The notes under the pieces are model-generated. The model was not told the DNA's origin, did no database searches, and saw only the letters and a program-made list of their open reading frames with translations. From Strigops habroptila (taxonomy: Eukaryota; Chordata; Aves; Psittaciformes; Psittacidae): 64,000 nt of DNA. This document shows, one piece after another, positions 11,093 through 23,441 of this stretch (position 1 is the stretch's first letter; each line of letters opens with the position of its first letter). The stretch covers positions 98,329,552 through 98,393,551 of the forward strand of contig NC_044277.2 in the NCBI RefSeq assembly GCF_004027225.2, in the 5' to 3' direction. The position numbers were made by a program, and so were the translations under genes.

Positions 11093-13184
11093 CTAGGAAG
11101 GTATGTGGGAAACCCTCAGTACATGTTCGCACTGTTGTTATGGTAGTAGCAGTGCTACTAATAGTTATCAGTACAGCACATTGTTCAGTCACTATCCGTT
11201 ATGAGTGCTGTTGGAGCTAGGGTACTCTGGTGGGTGGATTTTTAATCTGAGCTGGATCAGCAATTCTGCAGTTAAAAAAACCCCAAACAAAACAACAGGT
11301 GATTTTCCTGTTACGCAGATGGCAAATGCAGCCTCTGACCAAGTCCCTCTCTCTCTGAAAGACTGATCTTTGGAGAACTGTGAGCACGGACATGCTCCTG
11401 GTCCCCCATGCCCCTGCTCATCTTCACTGCCTCTCTTCCAGCAGCCCATGGACTTTGTGCAGTCAGTTCCTCTGGGTCTGCCCCATACCATGAGTGAACT
11501 CCTCTGGCTGCTTAGCTGGAAAGTCGGATCTTGGATAGGACAAGCAGTATAGGGTAGGATAGTCCAGCAGTATTAAAAGATGTAGTCTCAGGAGTCATCC
11601 TTTTCTTCATTTTCCCTGTGTTTTGGCAGGACCAGTCTGAATCTGGCTGCTGCTCTTTGCGACAGGCAATCTCAGCATTATGTCTGCTCCCGCAAAGGCT
11701 TGCGAGGTCTTGCGAGGTGTCCTGATAGTCATGGAGACTGTTTATATTGCTTGCCTCTGCTATCCAAGCCTGAAGTATTTCCCCTGATTACCACAGCACA
11801 GCCCGCCCTTCTTGAAGTGTGAGAAAAGCATCTAATTGAGAACAAGGCTTTACCTCTCGATAGGGAGGCTTGAGTGTCTAAAAATCTATTACTTCTCGTA
11901 TCTGGCTTGCTGCTAAAAAAAGGTTTAGCTGCATTTTGGTGTTCAGCTCACATGGTTTTTGTTTCCGCACTTGGACTTTATAATGTCTTTCTTTCATGAA
12001 CAGAGAAAAGGCTTCTCTGGTCTTTCAGTCCTTACAAAGTCTACTTTATCAAAGTGGATGGCTTTTTATAAGTCATCTCTGATGGAAGCTTCCAGGCTGC
12101 ATTAGGAAAAATTGGAGACAAACAACCAAAAAAAAAACCTCTCCTGTATATTTTCACTGTCTGTCACTGCAGACTGAATGAAGTGTTCAATTATTCTAAG
12201 CAACACATGATTATGAGCTATTTTCCTACTGTCCTGTAGCATAAACTCTGAAATAAAGCATCCTGTGGTACAGCAATAAAATAAAAATGCCAGCACTTAC
12301 ACACTAGAAGAAACACAATTAAATTTTGTGGTTAGGTCATCATTCTGTGTATTTTTCTCTTCATAAAATAACCCTGGGTTTATTTTCTTAGCTAATGAAG
12401 CAAAATTATTTTTTTCCCCTGCAAGATGAATGCAATGAATGATGGGCCTCTTGCATCTTTGTTAAAAATTATGCCAAACTTTGCCATTCTTCCTGTTTTC
12501 CTCCTGAATAAAAATAAAGAAACTAGGAAAATGACAGAGGCATAAGAAGAAGAACATTACCAGTTGTCTCAGTTGGGGCTAGGTTCATGAGAAAGCTGGC
12601 TTGCTTTTGTGCTGAAGGAGCACTTTGCAGAGAGGAACGAGAATAGCACATCTGCTCGCCTCCCACACCAATTCCAAGCTGAAAGTGTTCAGAAAGCCAG
12701 CATTGGCAGTCTTGCTTCCACCGAATGGCAGAAGATGACAGTCAGCCAAAACCTGTTCTGAAACACGTTGGCACAGAAGAAAACTGCCTTTATTTTGTCA
12801 ACGTTTATCTCCAGAATCAAGATAAAGTTGTAACTTTTGAGAAAAGGATGTACTTTACTCAAGAAAGTGCGATGTTGTATCTGCCTATTATATCTGCCAA
12901 CTCTACTGGTGTCCAACGCATCTTGGGTGTAACAAGGCACCTGTGTTGAACAAATTGGCTCAAGACCCTAAGGTTAAATGAAATTACTTCCACCTCTAAA
13001 ATCAGGAAAGATGAACTTGAACCCTACATACTAAGGAAGGTCTGTAATTTATTCTCTCTGCAGTTCTGATTTTTATATATAAAATGGAACTTTTAAATAT
13101 AGAAATAAATATAAAAGTATATTCACATTTATAAAGATATAAAATATATTTCAATGTATAAATATGTATTGAAAAAAATTAAAT
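11093..13184. other. Unique-looking noncoding sequence, AT-rich toward the right
   Basis: No exon, RNA gene or interspersed repeat is recognised. The frame at 12725-12949 (74 codons, plus) reads fluently but has no recognisable domain or homologous pattern, and no clear splice sites flank it. The last 130 bp (about 13065-13184) is strongly AT-rich with many ATAAATAT-like words. Confidence 0.5.
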
Positions 13185-13680
13185 ATCATAGAATAATATC
13201 ACAGAATTATTTGGGTTTGAAGCGACCTTAAAGATCATCTAAAACCCCCTGCCATGGGCAGGGACACCTTCCACTAGACCAGGTTGCTCCAAGCCCCGTC
13301 CAACCTGGCCTCGAACACTGCCAGGGATGGGGCAGCCATAGCTTCTCTGGGCAACCTGTGCCAGGGCCTCATCACGCTCACAGGGAAGAACTTCTTCCTC
13401 AGATCTCATCTAAATCTCCCATCTGTCAGTTTAATGCCATTCCCCCTTGTCCTGCCATTATGTGCCCTTGTTAAAAGCCCCTCTCCAGCTTTTTTGTCAG
13501 CCCTTTAGGTACTGGAAGACTGTTATAAAGTCTTACCTTGAGCCTTCTCTTCTCCAGGATGAACAAGCCCACCTCTCTGAGCCTGTCTCCATAGGAGAAG
13601 CGCTCCAGCCCTCGGAGCATCTTCGTGGCCTCCTCTGGACTCACCCACATGAAACACAACAGGTCAGTCTTTGGAGTGTG
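13185..13680 (-). mobile_element. CR1 LINE fragment with C-terminal ORF2 remnant, minus orientation
   Basis: It starts on the plus strand with a decayed tail (ATCATAGAATAATATCACAG). It then carries the whole 3' UTR block and about 360 bp of reversed C-terminal ORF2. A minus-strand frame (13471-13659) contains DRLREVGLFILEKRRLK, which matches [17 protein letters not shown] in the 25-26.5 kb copy. The element is 5'-truncated near 13660-13680. Indels break the frame on both sides, so it is not coding. Confidence 0.93.
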
Positions 13681-14130
13681 GTTTCTGGTTCAAAAAGTAG
13701 GATCTCCAGATCCTTTTTCAACACAGTAGCACAGAAGTGGCACCACATTGGGAAGCTCTCAAGGGGCATCTAGATGCTCTGGGCTTCCCATAGATGATTA
13801 CTGAGTGCTCTGAGTCCCGCTGTGGTACCCCCATGCTATCATTAGCTAAGTGAGATACTAAAGATGGTCCCAACAGTCTTTGACTCTCAATCTGAATGGA
13901 GTGCTTGCTCTTAGGGAAAGATTGCAAGATAACACTCAAGCAAACCAGAAAGTGCCTGGAGGAAAGCCAGCAGAAAACTTGAGAGATTTTAAAAACAGTC
14001 TGGGAGGAGAAAATGAAAGATTTTTTTTTTTTTTTTTCCCCAGACTGGGAGATAGTAGCAACCTCCTCTTCATTTACAGGGGAATAATAGCTGACTTCTT
14101 CAGGACTGTATGATATACTGAGACAAGGAC

Positions 14131-14480
14131 ATTCATAGAAACATACAATCATAGAATACTAGAATATCAGATTGGCAGGGACCTCAAGAATCATCTGGTC
14201 CAACCTTTCTAGGCAAAGCATGACCCAGACTAGATGGCCCAGCACCCTGTCCAGCCCAATCTTTATAGTGTCCAGCGCTGGAGAGACACCACTTCCCTGG
14301 GGAGATTATTCCAATGGCTGATGGTTCTCATGGCTGAAACATTTTCTTCTTGTGTCCACTTGGAATCTCCCCAGGAGTAACTTGTGCCCAGAACCCCTAT
14401 TTTTCCATGTCACTCCTTGTGAAAAGAGAGTCTCCATCTTCTTGTTAAGCCACCCTTTAAATACTGGAACATTCACAGCA
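14131..14480 (-). mobile_element. CR1 LINE fragment of a more diverged subfamily, minus orientation
   Basis: The plus strand begins CATAGAAACATACAATCATAG. It is followed by CAGGGACCTCAAGAATCATC and TGGTCCAACCTTTCTAGGC, the reversed CR1 tail and 3' UTR pattern. It then runs through TCCAGCGCTGGAGAGACACC and TTCCCTGGGGAGATTATTCC, typical of CR1 copies from a different subfamily than the other minus-strand copies here. The rightmost part (AAATACTGGAACATT) approaches the C-terminal coding end. Its left tail has accumulated several changes, so it is probably older. Confidence 0.85.
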
Positions 14481-15404
14481 GGAAAGAGATACTTGCAGTT
14501 AGTCACTTGAATTTCTTGTACCTCAGCTCAAAGTTGTTAAGCTGAGGAGAATGCTAGCTGATTTGATCTTGTGCAGTATAAAAATAAATTTAAAGTTAGA
14601 AGTGTCTTTCTGCCTGTCTGCACTATACCTAGTAATATGACGGCCAGGACCCTGGAACAGCAATGTAATATAAATCTGCTGTTGCACTCTTCTGTTTCGT
14701 TAAATTATTTCGACGTGGAATCGTGAGCAAAAAACCATTTTGAGTCCAGTGTAAAATCTGCTATGCCATTTTTAGATTCTTTTGCAGGTTTACAAATCTC
14801 TGGCACGAGTTTTCATGTGGGGCAGTTTGAAGACAATGGAAAACAAGTTTTGAGAAACATTAGAAAGTTTGTCTCTGTGGCAGAAAAAATTTTTTCTCCT
14901 TCTTTTTAAAAATCTTTTAGTGTGGGAATTAGATTGTCTCCAGAGATGCTTGGAGTGGGAGCAAAGGTATATGATTGAACATATTTGAGTTATGAAAGCA
15001 TTTTAGGATACAAGTGGGAGTGCTAGAGCTGAAAAGTGAATTACCATTTATATGGTATGTGTGTCCATACCTCCCAAAAATAAAAATGCTGGGGAAGAAT
15101 CTGTGGATATGTAAGAAATAAGAAAATAAGCAGTTAGGACAAGCTTATTACTCCACTGAAATGAGACTCCAGAAGACTGAAATATTCTGAGGCTTCTTTG
15201 CATTTTATTTGCATAAAAGCCCAGTGTTTTTCTGATAAGATTCTTCGAAAACCCCAATTTTTTTTCTAGAGGATTATAAAAGAGGATAGTGTAAGAAGAC
15301 AGTTAGATAAGGAGTACCTTGATAGATTAGATTAGACAGAAATCTCAGTTGACTGAAGGAAGGCAGAGATACAACTGGTGTTCATGCAGAGGTAAAAAAA
15401 GGAG
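14481..15404. other. Unique-looking noncoding sequence
   Basis: No gene or repeat is recognised in about 0.9 kb. A T17 run with a following CCCCAG lies just upstream of the preceding repeat (14021-14043). That is compatible with a chance acceptor-like motif, but no exon follows it. Confidence 0.45.
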
Positions 15405-15715
15405 GACTATGGAAGGTGCAGATGATGTTGTCCAACTTCAGGTTTTGGGAAGATACTGGAATGAATTTATTATAAATTCATGAACACCTGGAAGTGCTAA
15501 TTTGGTGATGAAAAACAACCACTATTGATCTGTCAAGTACAAGTCATGTCAAACTAATATACTTCCAGTTTTGACAAGATAATGGGATCAGGGAGAAATA
15601 GGAGACTGTGTTGTGTTTTGGTTCTGACAAAGCATTTGGCACTGCCTTATACGATACTATTGTAAGCAAACTGGGAAATATTAAAGTGGTATTAATCTTC
15701 CCTATATTAGATGTG
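15405..15715 (+). mobile_element. Ancient CR1-like LINE reverse-transcriptase fossil, plus orientation
   Basis: Two stretches translate to recognisable CR1/L3-clade reverse transcriptase pieces. At 15532-15558 one frame reads VKYKSCQTN. From about 15626 another frame reads DKAFGTALYDTIVSKLGN, the counterpart of the motif A region ([14 protein letters not shown]) seen at 25454-25507 in the younger copy. Between them the frame is broken. The preceding ATACTGGAATGAATTTATTATAAA and CACCTGGAAG words also fit the same order. It is far more diverged than the ordinary bird CR1 copies, so it probably predates them. Confidence 0.65.
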
Positions 15716-16404
15716 TGCTGGACATTTGTTTCTGAGCCAGTCACCCTGAGGTAAATAAAGAGGACTGTCTGTCCTGAAGTAGTTAATCTCAGCCAATTTA
15801 GACACTGATCTTAAGATGGGACAAATTGTGCTCTGCAGGTGCCTATTTCTTTCCCTTGACTATAATCTAGGGTTACCAGCTCAGCATTTTTCATGTGTCT
15901 TTTAGACACTCAACTTAGTGAAGATGAATTTCACTGAGAGTCTAAATCAGTGGTTAAAATTTGTGGGTTTTGGCGCTTAAATATTCCCACTAGAGTGAAG
16001 ATAATTGTAATGACAACTTAATAGAGGTTTGCTACAAACCAGGACAGAAAATCAAATAATCTTCCTGCTGGAGAGACTAATTTAGCATTTTTCTGAGCAA
16101 ATTAAACATCTAAAATTTAATGCAACAGCAAGTTTGGAAGGGGAGAACTCACAGAAGAATTCAGAGTAACATTCATCACCTGGAAGAGCTGTCCCTAAGC
16201 AACGAGGTCAAATTCAGTAATGGAAAATGCAAAGACAAAGCACAGAGCAGGAGGGAAAGAGAAGGATCTAACATCTTTAGTTTGAATTGAGACAGTATGG
16301 GAAGAAAAACAGTAATGGTCTCATTTAACAGTCTGGCAATCTGCTTAACATCACATAGAAAGGCCAATGTAAGAGGCTGAATCTAAAAGTGTCACAATTC
16401 CTTA

Positions 16405-16505
16405 TCTTTCTTTCCCTTTCCCATTCCTTTCCTTTCTTCTTTATCCCCTTCCCTTTCTCTTTCCACTTCCCCATTTCCTTCTCCTTCCCCTTTCCTTTTT
16501 CTCAG
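16405..16505 (+). repeat. Pyrimidine-rich (TTTCCC-like) low-complexity block
   Basis: About 100 bp is nearly all C and T on the plus strand, in irregular CCTTTCC and CCCTTTC units. It resembles a decayed relative of the larger CT arrays at 56.5 and 62.4 kb. It has no coding meaning. Confidence 0.75.
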
Positions 16506-16919
16506 CTATCTTATTCCATTTTATTCTCTCTGAGACAGCATCCGTGTGTCCAGGCACTGCCTCCCTTTGTTGTCTGCTGGAACGAGATGAGAACCTGCAA
16601 TATCTAAGACACCAGCTTTACTTCTTCCTATAACGTGTGGCAGAGGAATTTTGTGCACTCGGCAAGATCTCTCCACAAGACTAATGTTTGTAATCAGAAT
16701 AAAAACCACTTAAAGCCCAGACCCTTCCTCTTTCCTCTGGAAGCTCATCTCAGTTCTCCAACAATGTAAACAGTTACATTTTTTTCTCAAAAGCAGTTTT
16801 TTAAACTCATCTTTACTCTAAACAGCCCTATTTAGTTCCTGGTCAAGAATGCTATATCAGAATAAACTTTTCTTTCATGAGGGAACCGTATAGTCTAGTT
16901 GGACCCTGACATTTGCTGT

Positions 16920-17028
16920 TTCTTTGAGATTTTTTTCTGTTCTTCTTCTTTTTTCTTATTTATTTATTTATTTTGGTGGGATTTTTTGTTGTTTGGTTTT
17001 TTGGTTTTTGTTTTTGTTTTTTTCCCTG
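16920..17028 (+). repeat. T-rich and T/G-rich low-complexity block
   Basis: The block comprises TTCTTCTTTT and TTTATTTATT units, followed by GTTTGGTTTTTTGG and TTTTTGTTTTTG units. It is compositionally like the block at 28.5 kb. Confidence 0.7.
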
Positions 17029-18411
17029 TAATTCATAACTGCTGCTCTAAGAGATGCAGTGTAGCAGAAGATTTTCTGTGGGATTCACACCATATTGCTT
17101 ATGGCAAAGCATATCCTAATCCAGCTTTATGAAAGTCAGATATCTGTGATGCATAGGAGCTTCCCATGGTCTATGTGTGGACACTTGAGATGCATGAATC
17201 CACCCTTGAGGACACTGATATTTTTTCTTAGATTAAAACAGGAATGTAAGGTTGTGATTCATCTTTTTAGAGATCAGCTTTTAGGAAGTGAGAAAAATGG
17301 GGTAATGGACTCCAGGTCTCTAGTGACTATGATGGGAGCCCTAAGTGGCCTCTTCAGGTGAAGACACTTCACTTTATAAATGCCTGTATTTAGCCAGACA
17401 AATACCACCACTCCTCTTTCCCCTCTTTCAAAGGTGGATATTTTGGTTCCTTTATCAAAATAAAGGAAGCTCATCCTATGATGAGATTAATCTCCTTTCA
17501 GGGGTATCCATGTCTCTCCACTGAATCAAGAACCAAAATCATTCAGCTAAGTCAGACCTCAAACTTTCGATCACTTTAATGTTAACTGACAGGAGCCCTT
17601 CTCTAAGTATCTCTAACATAAAATTAAGTTCTGCAGAGACATTGTCCTTCAACTTTCCAGAGGGACTTTTAGAAATGAAGAATGGGGAGAAAGGCAATTG
17701 TCTTCTATGAAGGAAAATGGAGTTGATGTTTGCTTTTTGTTTTCCAATTTGGAGCAAAGCTGCCCAACCATCAAAGTTTTATATGGAGTAGCTTATAATT
17801 TTTTTTTCTTTTACTAAACTAAAACTCAAACTTTCCTATTCCAATCCCTCTTGAAAAGATTATTTACTGAATCATGATGATGCCTAGAAAATTAATTCAT
17901 AAATGACCAGATGACATTTAGGAGGATGTATGTCGAACAGAGCATTCGGCATCCTGGGAACAGGCCCTTGTAGGTTCTTGGTTTGCCATTAGTAGTCAAG
18001 AAAAATGTTAAGAGACGAGTTATCCAGAAACAAGCGAACTGATGGTGTATATCAAGAATGGAAATCCTTTTTTTTTTTTCTATTTCCACAGAGTTCCTGG
18101 GCTGAAACAATATCTGCATGCTCAGTTCTAATGAAGTTACATTCTCCAGCTGAAAACCACCTATTCCTCTCTGATTTCTAATTGCTTAGCCTTGACAGCA
18201 ATGTTTTCCCATCTTTTTTCAATCAGTGGTCCTCCTAACCTTCTAAGTTAGAGACAGAGAAATGGTTCATCTTGTGTTCCTTTTTTGTTTACTAGCTGGG
18301 AATGAAAGAATTGTGATGGATAAAAAAATTAAGTTAATGAGCTCCTTTAGCCAAAATAAATAGAATGATTATAAAATCATTATGTTACAGCATTAATTAG
18401 AAATATTTTAA

Positions 18412-18685
18412 ATGAAAAAGCTGAGTTTTTCTGCCTTTGTGCAAGCACTGACACACCCCTGTCAGCTGGGTGGGAATTTCCAAAGGAGAAATTGCATGCA
18501 CTTTTCTGATCTCTTCAGGACTACAAATAGTTTGGAGAGCATCTGCTGGACAGTTTACTGGCCATTTTCGTCCGTTGATGAGAGCAGGTTATGTTATTTG
18601 CCTTTTCTGACTTTCAGTTGTTCCTATTGTTTCAAGCCAGAGGCTAATAAAGATAAAATCTCCTAAAAAAAAAAAAAAAAAAAAA
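18412..18685 (+). pseudogene. Candidate polyadenylated retrocopy (3' UTR-like end, AATAAA plus A21)
   Basis: A perfect AATAAA (18646-18651) is followed 13 nt later by a run of 21 A residues (18665-18685). That is the arrangement of a reverse-transcribed polyadenylated mRNA. The roughly 250 bp upstream has no repeat signature. It contains an 84-codon open frame (18412-18666) without a recognised domain, so it would be a 3' UTR fragment of an unknown parent. I could not find a convincing target-site duplication, and the left boundary is arbitrary. The alternative is a chance AATAAA beside an A-run microsatellite. Bird CR1 does not mobilise poly(A) RNA efficiently, so such copies are uncommon. 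Confidence 0.4.
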
Positions 18686-20645
18686 GGTCAAGCAAAGCCT
18701 CCAACAACTCCCATCCCCATCCACACCAATATACTATTTTATTACATTTGAGGCTTTTTCATTTGTGCCTAAGGAATCTTGGGAGTATTCATGACTTTGT
18801 TAAACAAGGAAACTGAGCTGGGGATAGGTTAACATCTCATGAACCAAATCTGGGCAAAATACATTGTAGGAGGATGTATGAGCTTTTTAACCATCTACGT
18901 TACTGAACCAAGCTTTGGAGTAAATTTTCTTGAGAGTTAGATGCCCCTTATAACTTCGGTGGAAATACTCACATGCATTTCTCTTCTGTGCCTTTCATCC
19001 TACATGTGCAGAACTTAAGAAGAGCTGGTAAAAATCAAGGAGGACACTGTCACCTGCAAGAAATCACAGCCCAGAGAGGCTGTTTTTTTCTCCTTTAATA
19101 CAAGGGTTTGAACCTGTGCATCTCATGAGTGCACTGATTGGCTATAGCAGGAATTCAGGTGACTGATTCTGAACAAAATGTCCTCTCCATCCAGCAGCAC
19201 CTTCTCCAAATTGATATATTTGCATCAACTTCTTTCATTTAAAAGGGCAATGCAGTTTTTAATAAAGAAACTCCAAAGTATTATTAGGAATACTCCAAAC
19301 CAGTTCCAGTTACGTACCCATAGAAATTTATGAGACTTAAACGGATTCAAGGATCTGTCCCCTTCAGTAGATAGAAGTAGTTAGCCAACAGTTACGAAGA
19401 TGAGATTTTACAAATGAATTAATTTTGCTGGCAAAATTGCCATCTTAAAATGGACCTCTGAATGTTATTCAGCACTTCCTATTGTTCTTAGAGTTCTCAT
19501 TTTTATGTTTTTCACTACTTTTAAAATCACGTATTAAAAAGCAGTTGGGTTGCAGTACAGTTACTGAACGTCTCTATAAGACGAAAACAGACTTTGAGTA
19601 AAAGTTGTGGATTTCTTCATTTTCTTCAACAGAGATAGGAATGTTATAAAATAATGAGAAACAAAACATTTTAATATGTGTGTAATGCAAATGTTTTTAA
19701 TATTACTCTTAAAGACTTTCTTTTTTTTCACACCTGGCAGCTGTGAATTACGGTTTTCCTTAAACTTGCTTTCTTCAGACAGAACTTGACGACATCCTCA
19801 TGCCCCTTTAGCTCACTCTACGCTTGCATGAACTGTGTACCTAAAGGCCATCTGTGAAATACACCAGGATACCGCATGGTTACACCCCATAAACATTTTT
19901 TGCTGCATAAGGAAATAGTGGAAGTTGGCTTTTGCATATTTCAACAAGATAACTCAGGCAAGCATAAGAATGAGGGACCAGAATGAAAAAAAACCAACAA
20001 AAGCCCCAAAAAATGGAAAGAACGGAAAGAAAAGAAACACACCAGTCTTTGGAACATTTACTTTTTTTCCAGGATTGTAGATATTTTCAGTTTAGGAACA
20101 TTTTCCAGCTTCTCTATTAAAAACTTTTTCTTAGTTATAAATAGTGCTACTTTAGCAGAAGTGAGTGAAAAATTAAATTTCATTTTATAATAAAATTTCC
20201 AAAGCAGGGATCCCTGTTCTTTCAACATTGATGTAGTCAGAAACACGGTCCTGTCTTTCAAAAAGATGAGAACTCTTCTCACAGACTCTCACATCTCAAA
20301 GATGAATCAGTTCTCACAGAACTGTCTTTCCCAGCGTGTTCTGGGCTTGCTATCTGTGTGCAGGACTGTGAAAAAAATAAATACACACACTGTATTGGAA
20401 GTATCAGTCTTAATGTGATAACTGAGCATGTTGAAGACTACTGGAGATTCATTCTTCCTCCTTCTTATCTCCAATTTTCTCCATGTGATCCTAGTTGAGA
20501 TACAGTCTTCCAGCTTCTCAGCTGGTGGAAATTTATCCTCTTCTGCCTAAGGGGTAAGTAGCAATCTAAGTTTAGGATGTTATGGAGAAAAAAAGTAAAT
20601 AAATATGTTTGGAGATGGCAGAGGTAGGGTTGTTCTTACCTTGAG
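18686..20645. other. Unique-looking noncoding, AT-rich sequence
   Basis: No exon, RNA gene or repeat family is recognised in about 2 kb. Frames are 74 codons or shorter. Confidence 0.5.
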
Positions 20646-20698
20646 GGGTGATCAGATGATGTCATAAGGTCCCTTCGGTATCTATTTCTCTATGATTT
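20646..20698 (+). mobile_element. Decayed CR1 3' tail, plus orientation
   Basis: GATCAGATGATGTCATAAGG, followed by TCCCTTC and CTCTATGATT, matches in order the CR1 3' UTR end (gatgatct-taaggtcccttcc-tctatgatt) seen at 26560-26606 and 43919-43974. Only about 50 bp is recognisable. Confidence 0.65.
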
Positions 20699-21539
20699 AG
20701 TGCTACTGAAGTGATGCTGGAGCACAGGCAGGGAACCTAATCTGTGGCCAGTCATACAACTTACACATTTATTGGTTCTTTTGAGCACCAGATAGGATCT
20801 TATGGTGGATTTTAACTAAAAAATACATTGTTCAACCATTGTAGCAGGAGACCATTTCCACAACAATCTCCCTCTCTCTCCACTGGGTTTTCACTTAGTA
20901 GATTATAATTTTGTTTATGTTTTTGCAGGCTTGGATTTGGAAATCATGTCTCGTCCCAAGACTTAAGCAAGTCGTTAAAGTTTCACGGTTTTGCTTCACT
21001 GAAGTGGAGGCTATTTACAGTATTTAACCTTCTTCAAAGCCTCTTTTGTGGCAGGAAGTCCTTTAGGTGATGTTCTGCCATGTCCATGGAGGTCTGTGGA
21101 AGAGCTGGATGCCCATCATTGACCAGAGGCTGAACCAATACAATAAAAGCTGTTTACAGTATCCCACATGGTGCCTGGTCTGGATCTAGTGAACCAAGCA
21201 ATGATATATATTCTGGTTTCACTCTTTCAGGATATAATTATTTCACATATCAGAGAATGGGTGAAAGAGTTAAAGGAGAAAATGAAACAAGTTGCAGGTG
21301 TCACAGGAAGCAGGACTTAGTATGCCAACTAGTTAAACTCTTATCTCCCAATAAATGTAAATGAATAAATGTTCATTGGTGCCAGAGCAGCTAAGGAAGG
21401 ATGGATTTGTGTGCCTTGCCCCACCACAAGCAATGAGACAAACGAAGTCCTTGTCCATGTTGGTCAATAAAGAGAGGGTAGAGGGTCAATGAAGAGACAA
21501 GTGACCTTTTTTGTAGAAGTATGGTGAAGAAGGGAAGAT

Positions 21540-21579
21540 GTAATGCTTAAGCATTAAGCATGTAAAGCTTAAGCATTAC
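21540..21579. repeat. Strong inverted repeat with 16-bp perfect palindrome
   Basis: TAATGCTTAAGCATTA at 21541-21556 is its own reverse complement. In addition GTAATGCTTAAGC (21540-21552) is the exact reverse complement of GCTTAAGCATTAC (21567-21579), giving a hairpin with 13-bp arms and a 14-nt loop. No terminator or RNA gene role applies to this context; it is unexplained. Confidence 0.9.
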
Positions 21580-23381
21580 TTTCTGTCACCTCTAAGTCAA
21601 ATTTTCTCTCTATTTGTCCAGAGCAGGTTTTATTCATTGTTTATCCTAAATAATATCCATACACATTAGGAGCAGAATTAATTTTCAAAAATGTAGGCAG
21701 TATTTTCTGAGGTATCCTGTGCTATTCAGCATGTCCATGTCAGGCTGGCAGGTGGGACATTGGATTTAAGGGAGACCCATGCCTTTTGGAGTGGCAGTTG
21801 GAGGCCAGGCAGACGCCTTGCACCACTGTAATTGTAGACTGTAGAATTGTGTTCAAACCACTGAATCCCTCTGGTACAGGGAAATTGGTCCTTCAGTGAG
21901 ATGGCAGCTGTTTGTATCAGAAGACTGTAGATGGTCAGAATTAGGCAAGAAGCCAGTACTGTAACCTGTTATTATATACATGAAGTCACAGAAAATTTTT
22001 AATCATATTGGCAGCACAGTGCTATTGTCTGAGCTCCGGCAATTTGGGGCAACAAAGAAAGGAAAGCAAAAAGTGCTATGCATCATTGAAGAAGGAGCCC
22101 TGACGAAGAACTGGGTCCAGAGGGATCATAGCAGAATGAGAGACCCAAAGCAACATCTTCTATGCAGCGTTAGTTTGACTCAATGGGTAATGTGAAATGA
22201 AAGGGAAGCATTTCATTGGTCTGTTGATGTCAATCTCGCGTGTTGAGATGAAAAGTTAACCTTTCTAAACTGAAATGTTTCCCTCCAGGAAAGTTTAAAT
22301 ATGTTGACTTTGTTCCAGTTTGAGAGGAAAACAAATGTCAAAGTTTCAGAGTCTCCTTGTGCAAGAGCAATGTCATTGACCCATGTGCCGTGCAGTTGCA
22401 TTTATTATTTTGTTTATGCATTGCATTTGATACTTTTCAGTGGAAAGTTTCAAATGGAGATGTTTTGGGTTGGTTCTGAAGACTGGAACAAGGCTGAACG
22501 TACTTCTCTGGGATTTCTTCTCTCCTCCTCCTTTGCCAAGTAATGTGATAAACTAAATCAACTAGATTCCGGATGCATATGTCTAGGCTTCATTCGCATG
22601 TGAACATCCGTTTGTATAAACTTATGCACGTGCAGTGGCAGGAAGATAGTAAGGACAAACAGAACCTTGTTTATGCCAAATAGTATTGGTAGGGAGGAGG
22701 GAGTAGGGAGAAAACCCCAAATTCACCATGCCAGAAATGTGCGTGTGGGGGAAATGTGTCAAAGATAAAAGAGAGATTGCTAGATGCCTAACTTTCAGAG
22801 AGGAACAAATATTTGGCTGAGAAGAAAGAGGCTTCCTGGAGTACAGAAAAAAATATAAAGATTGGCCAACATATACCAATACTTATCTCTTTAAATTCAG
22901 CCATTTAAAGATACTTTTCTAGGGTATTTCAGATGCTTATCTTTGGGTGGGAATGAAAGAGAGTGTTGTTTTCTTTCTCTGATGACTCTAGAGGGAGGCT
23001 AGAGGATTAGTCTCAGACAAGCCAATGGCTGAAGTTAGGTGAAATTAATCACATTTTTACTGTCTGTCCTTTGCTGCTGCTCAGACTCCAGTTGAAAACA
23101 CTGCATGCTCATTAACTTCAGGAGAGTTTCTGATTTCAGAAGATGATAAACATCAAGATCCTTATTCCCAGTAGATAGCCTTGAAAAAACCCAGAAGGCA
23201 GTCAGTGGGGGAAATGCTACATGGACAGAAGAGTCTTGAAATAGAAAGTTGGTCCAGCATTTCTAGGAGCTGACAGCAATTTTTAACTAAGCTTTGCCTG
23301 GAGATATTCAACTGGTTGGAACTAATCCATTTCCAGAAGAGGTGAATCAGTGTCTAGCAATTCACTAAACCAGTTGTCCAA

Positions 23382-23441
23382 GTGCTGGTTGCTAAAAATC
23401 TGTGCTGGTTGCTAAAAATCTGCACCGGTTGCTAAAAATCT
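23382..23441 (+). repeat. 20-bp minisatellite, three copies
   Basis: Three consecutive 20-nt units of GTGCTGGTTGCTAAAAATCT type are present. The first two are nearly identical, and the third starts GCACCGGTTG. The array is short and of unknown origin, possibly replication slippage. Confidence 0.92.

Larger units (their letters stand above)
15716..18411. other. Noncoding sequence with pyrimidine- and T/G-rich patches
   Basis: No exon or RNA gene is recognised. Two low-complexity patches are listed separately. Open frames are at most 88 codons and unconvincing. Confidence 0.5.

Noticed and set aside
12725..12949. Fluent-looking 74-codon frame as a possible conserved exon
   Set aside because: No domain or family is recognised, no clear polypyrimidine-AG or donor flanks were seen, and the length is within chance.
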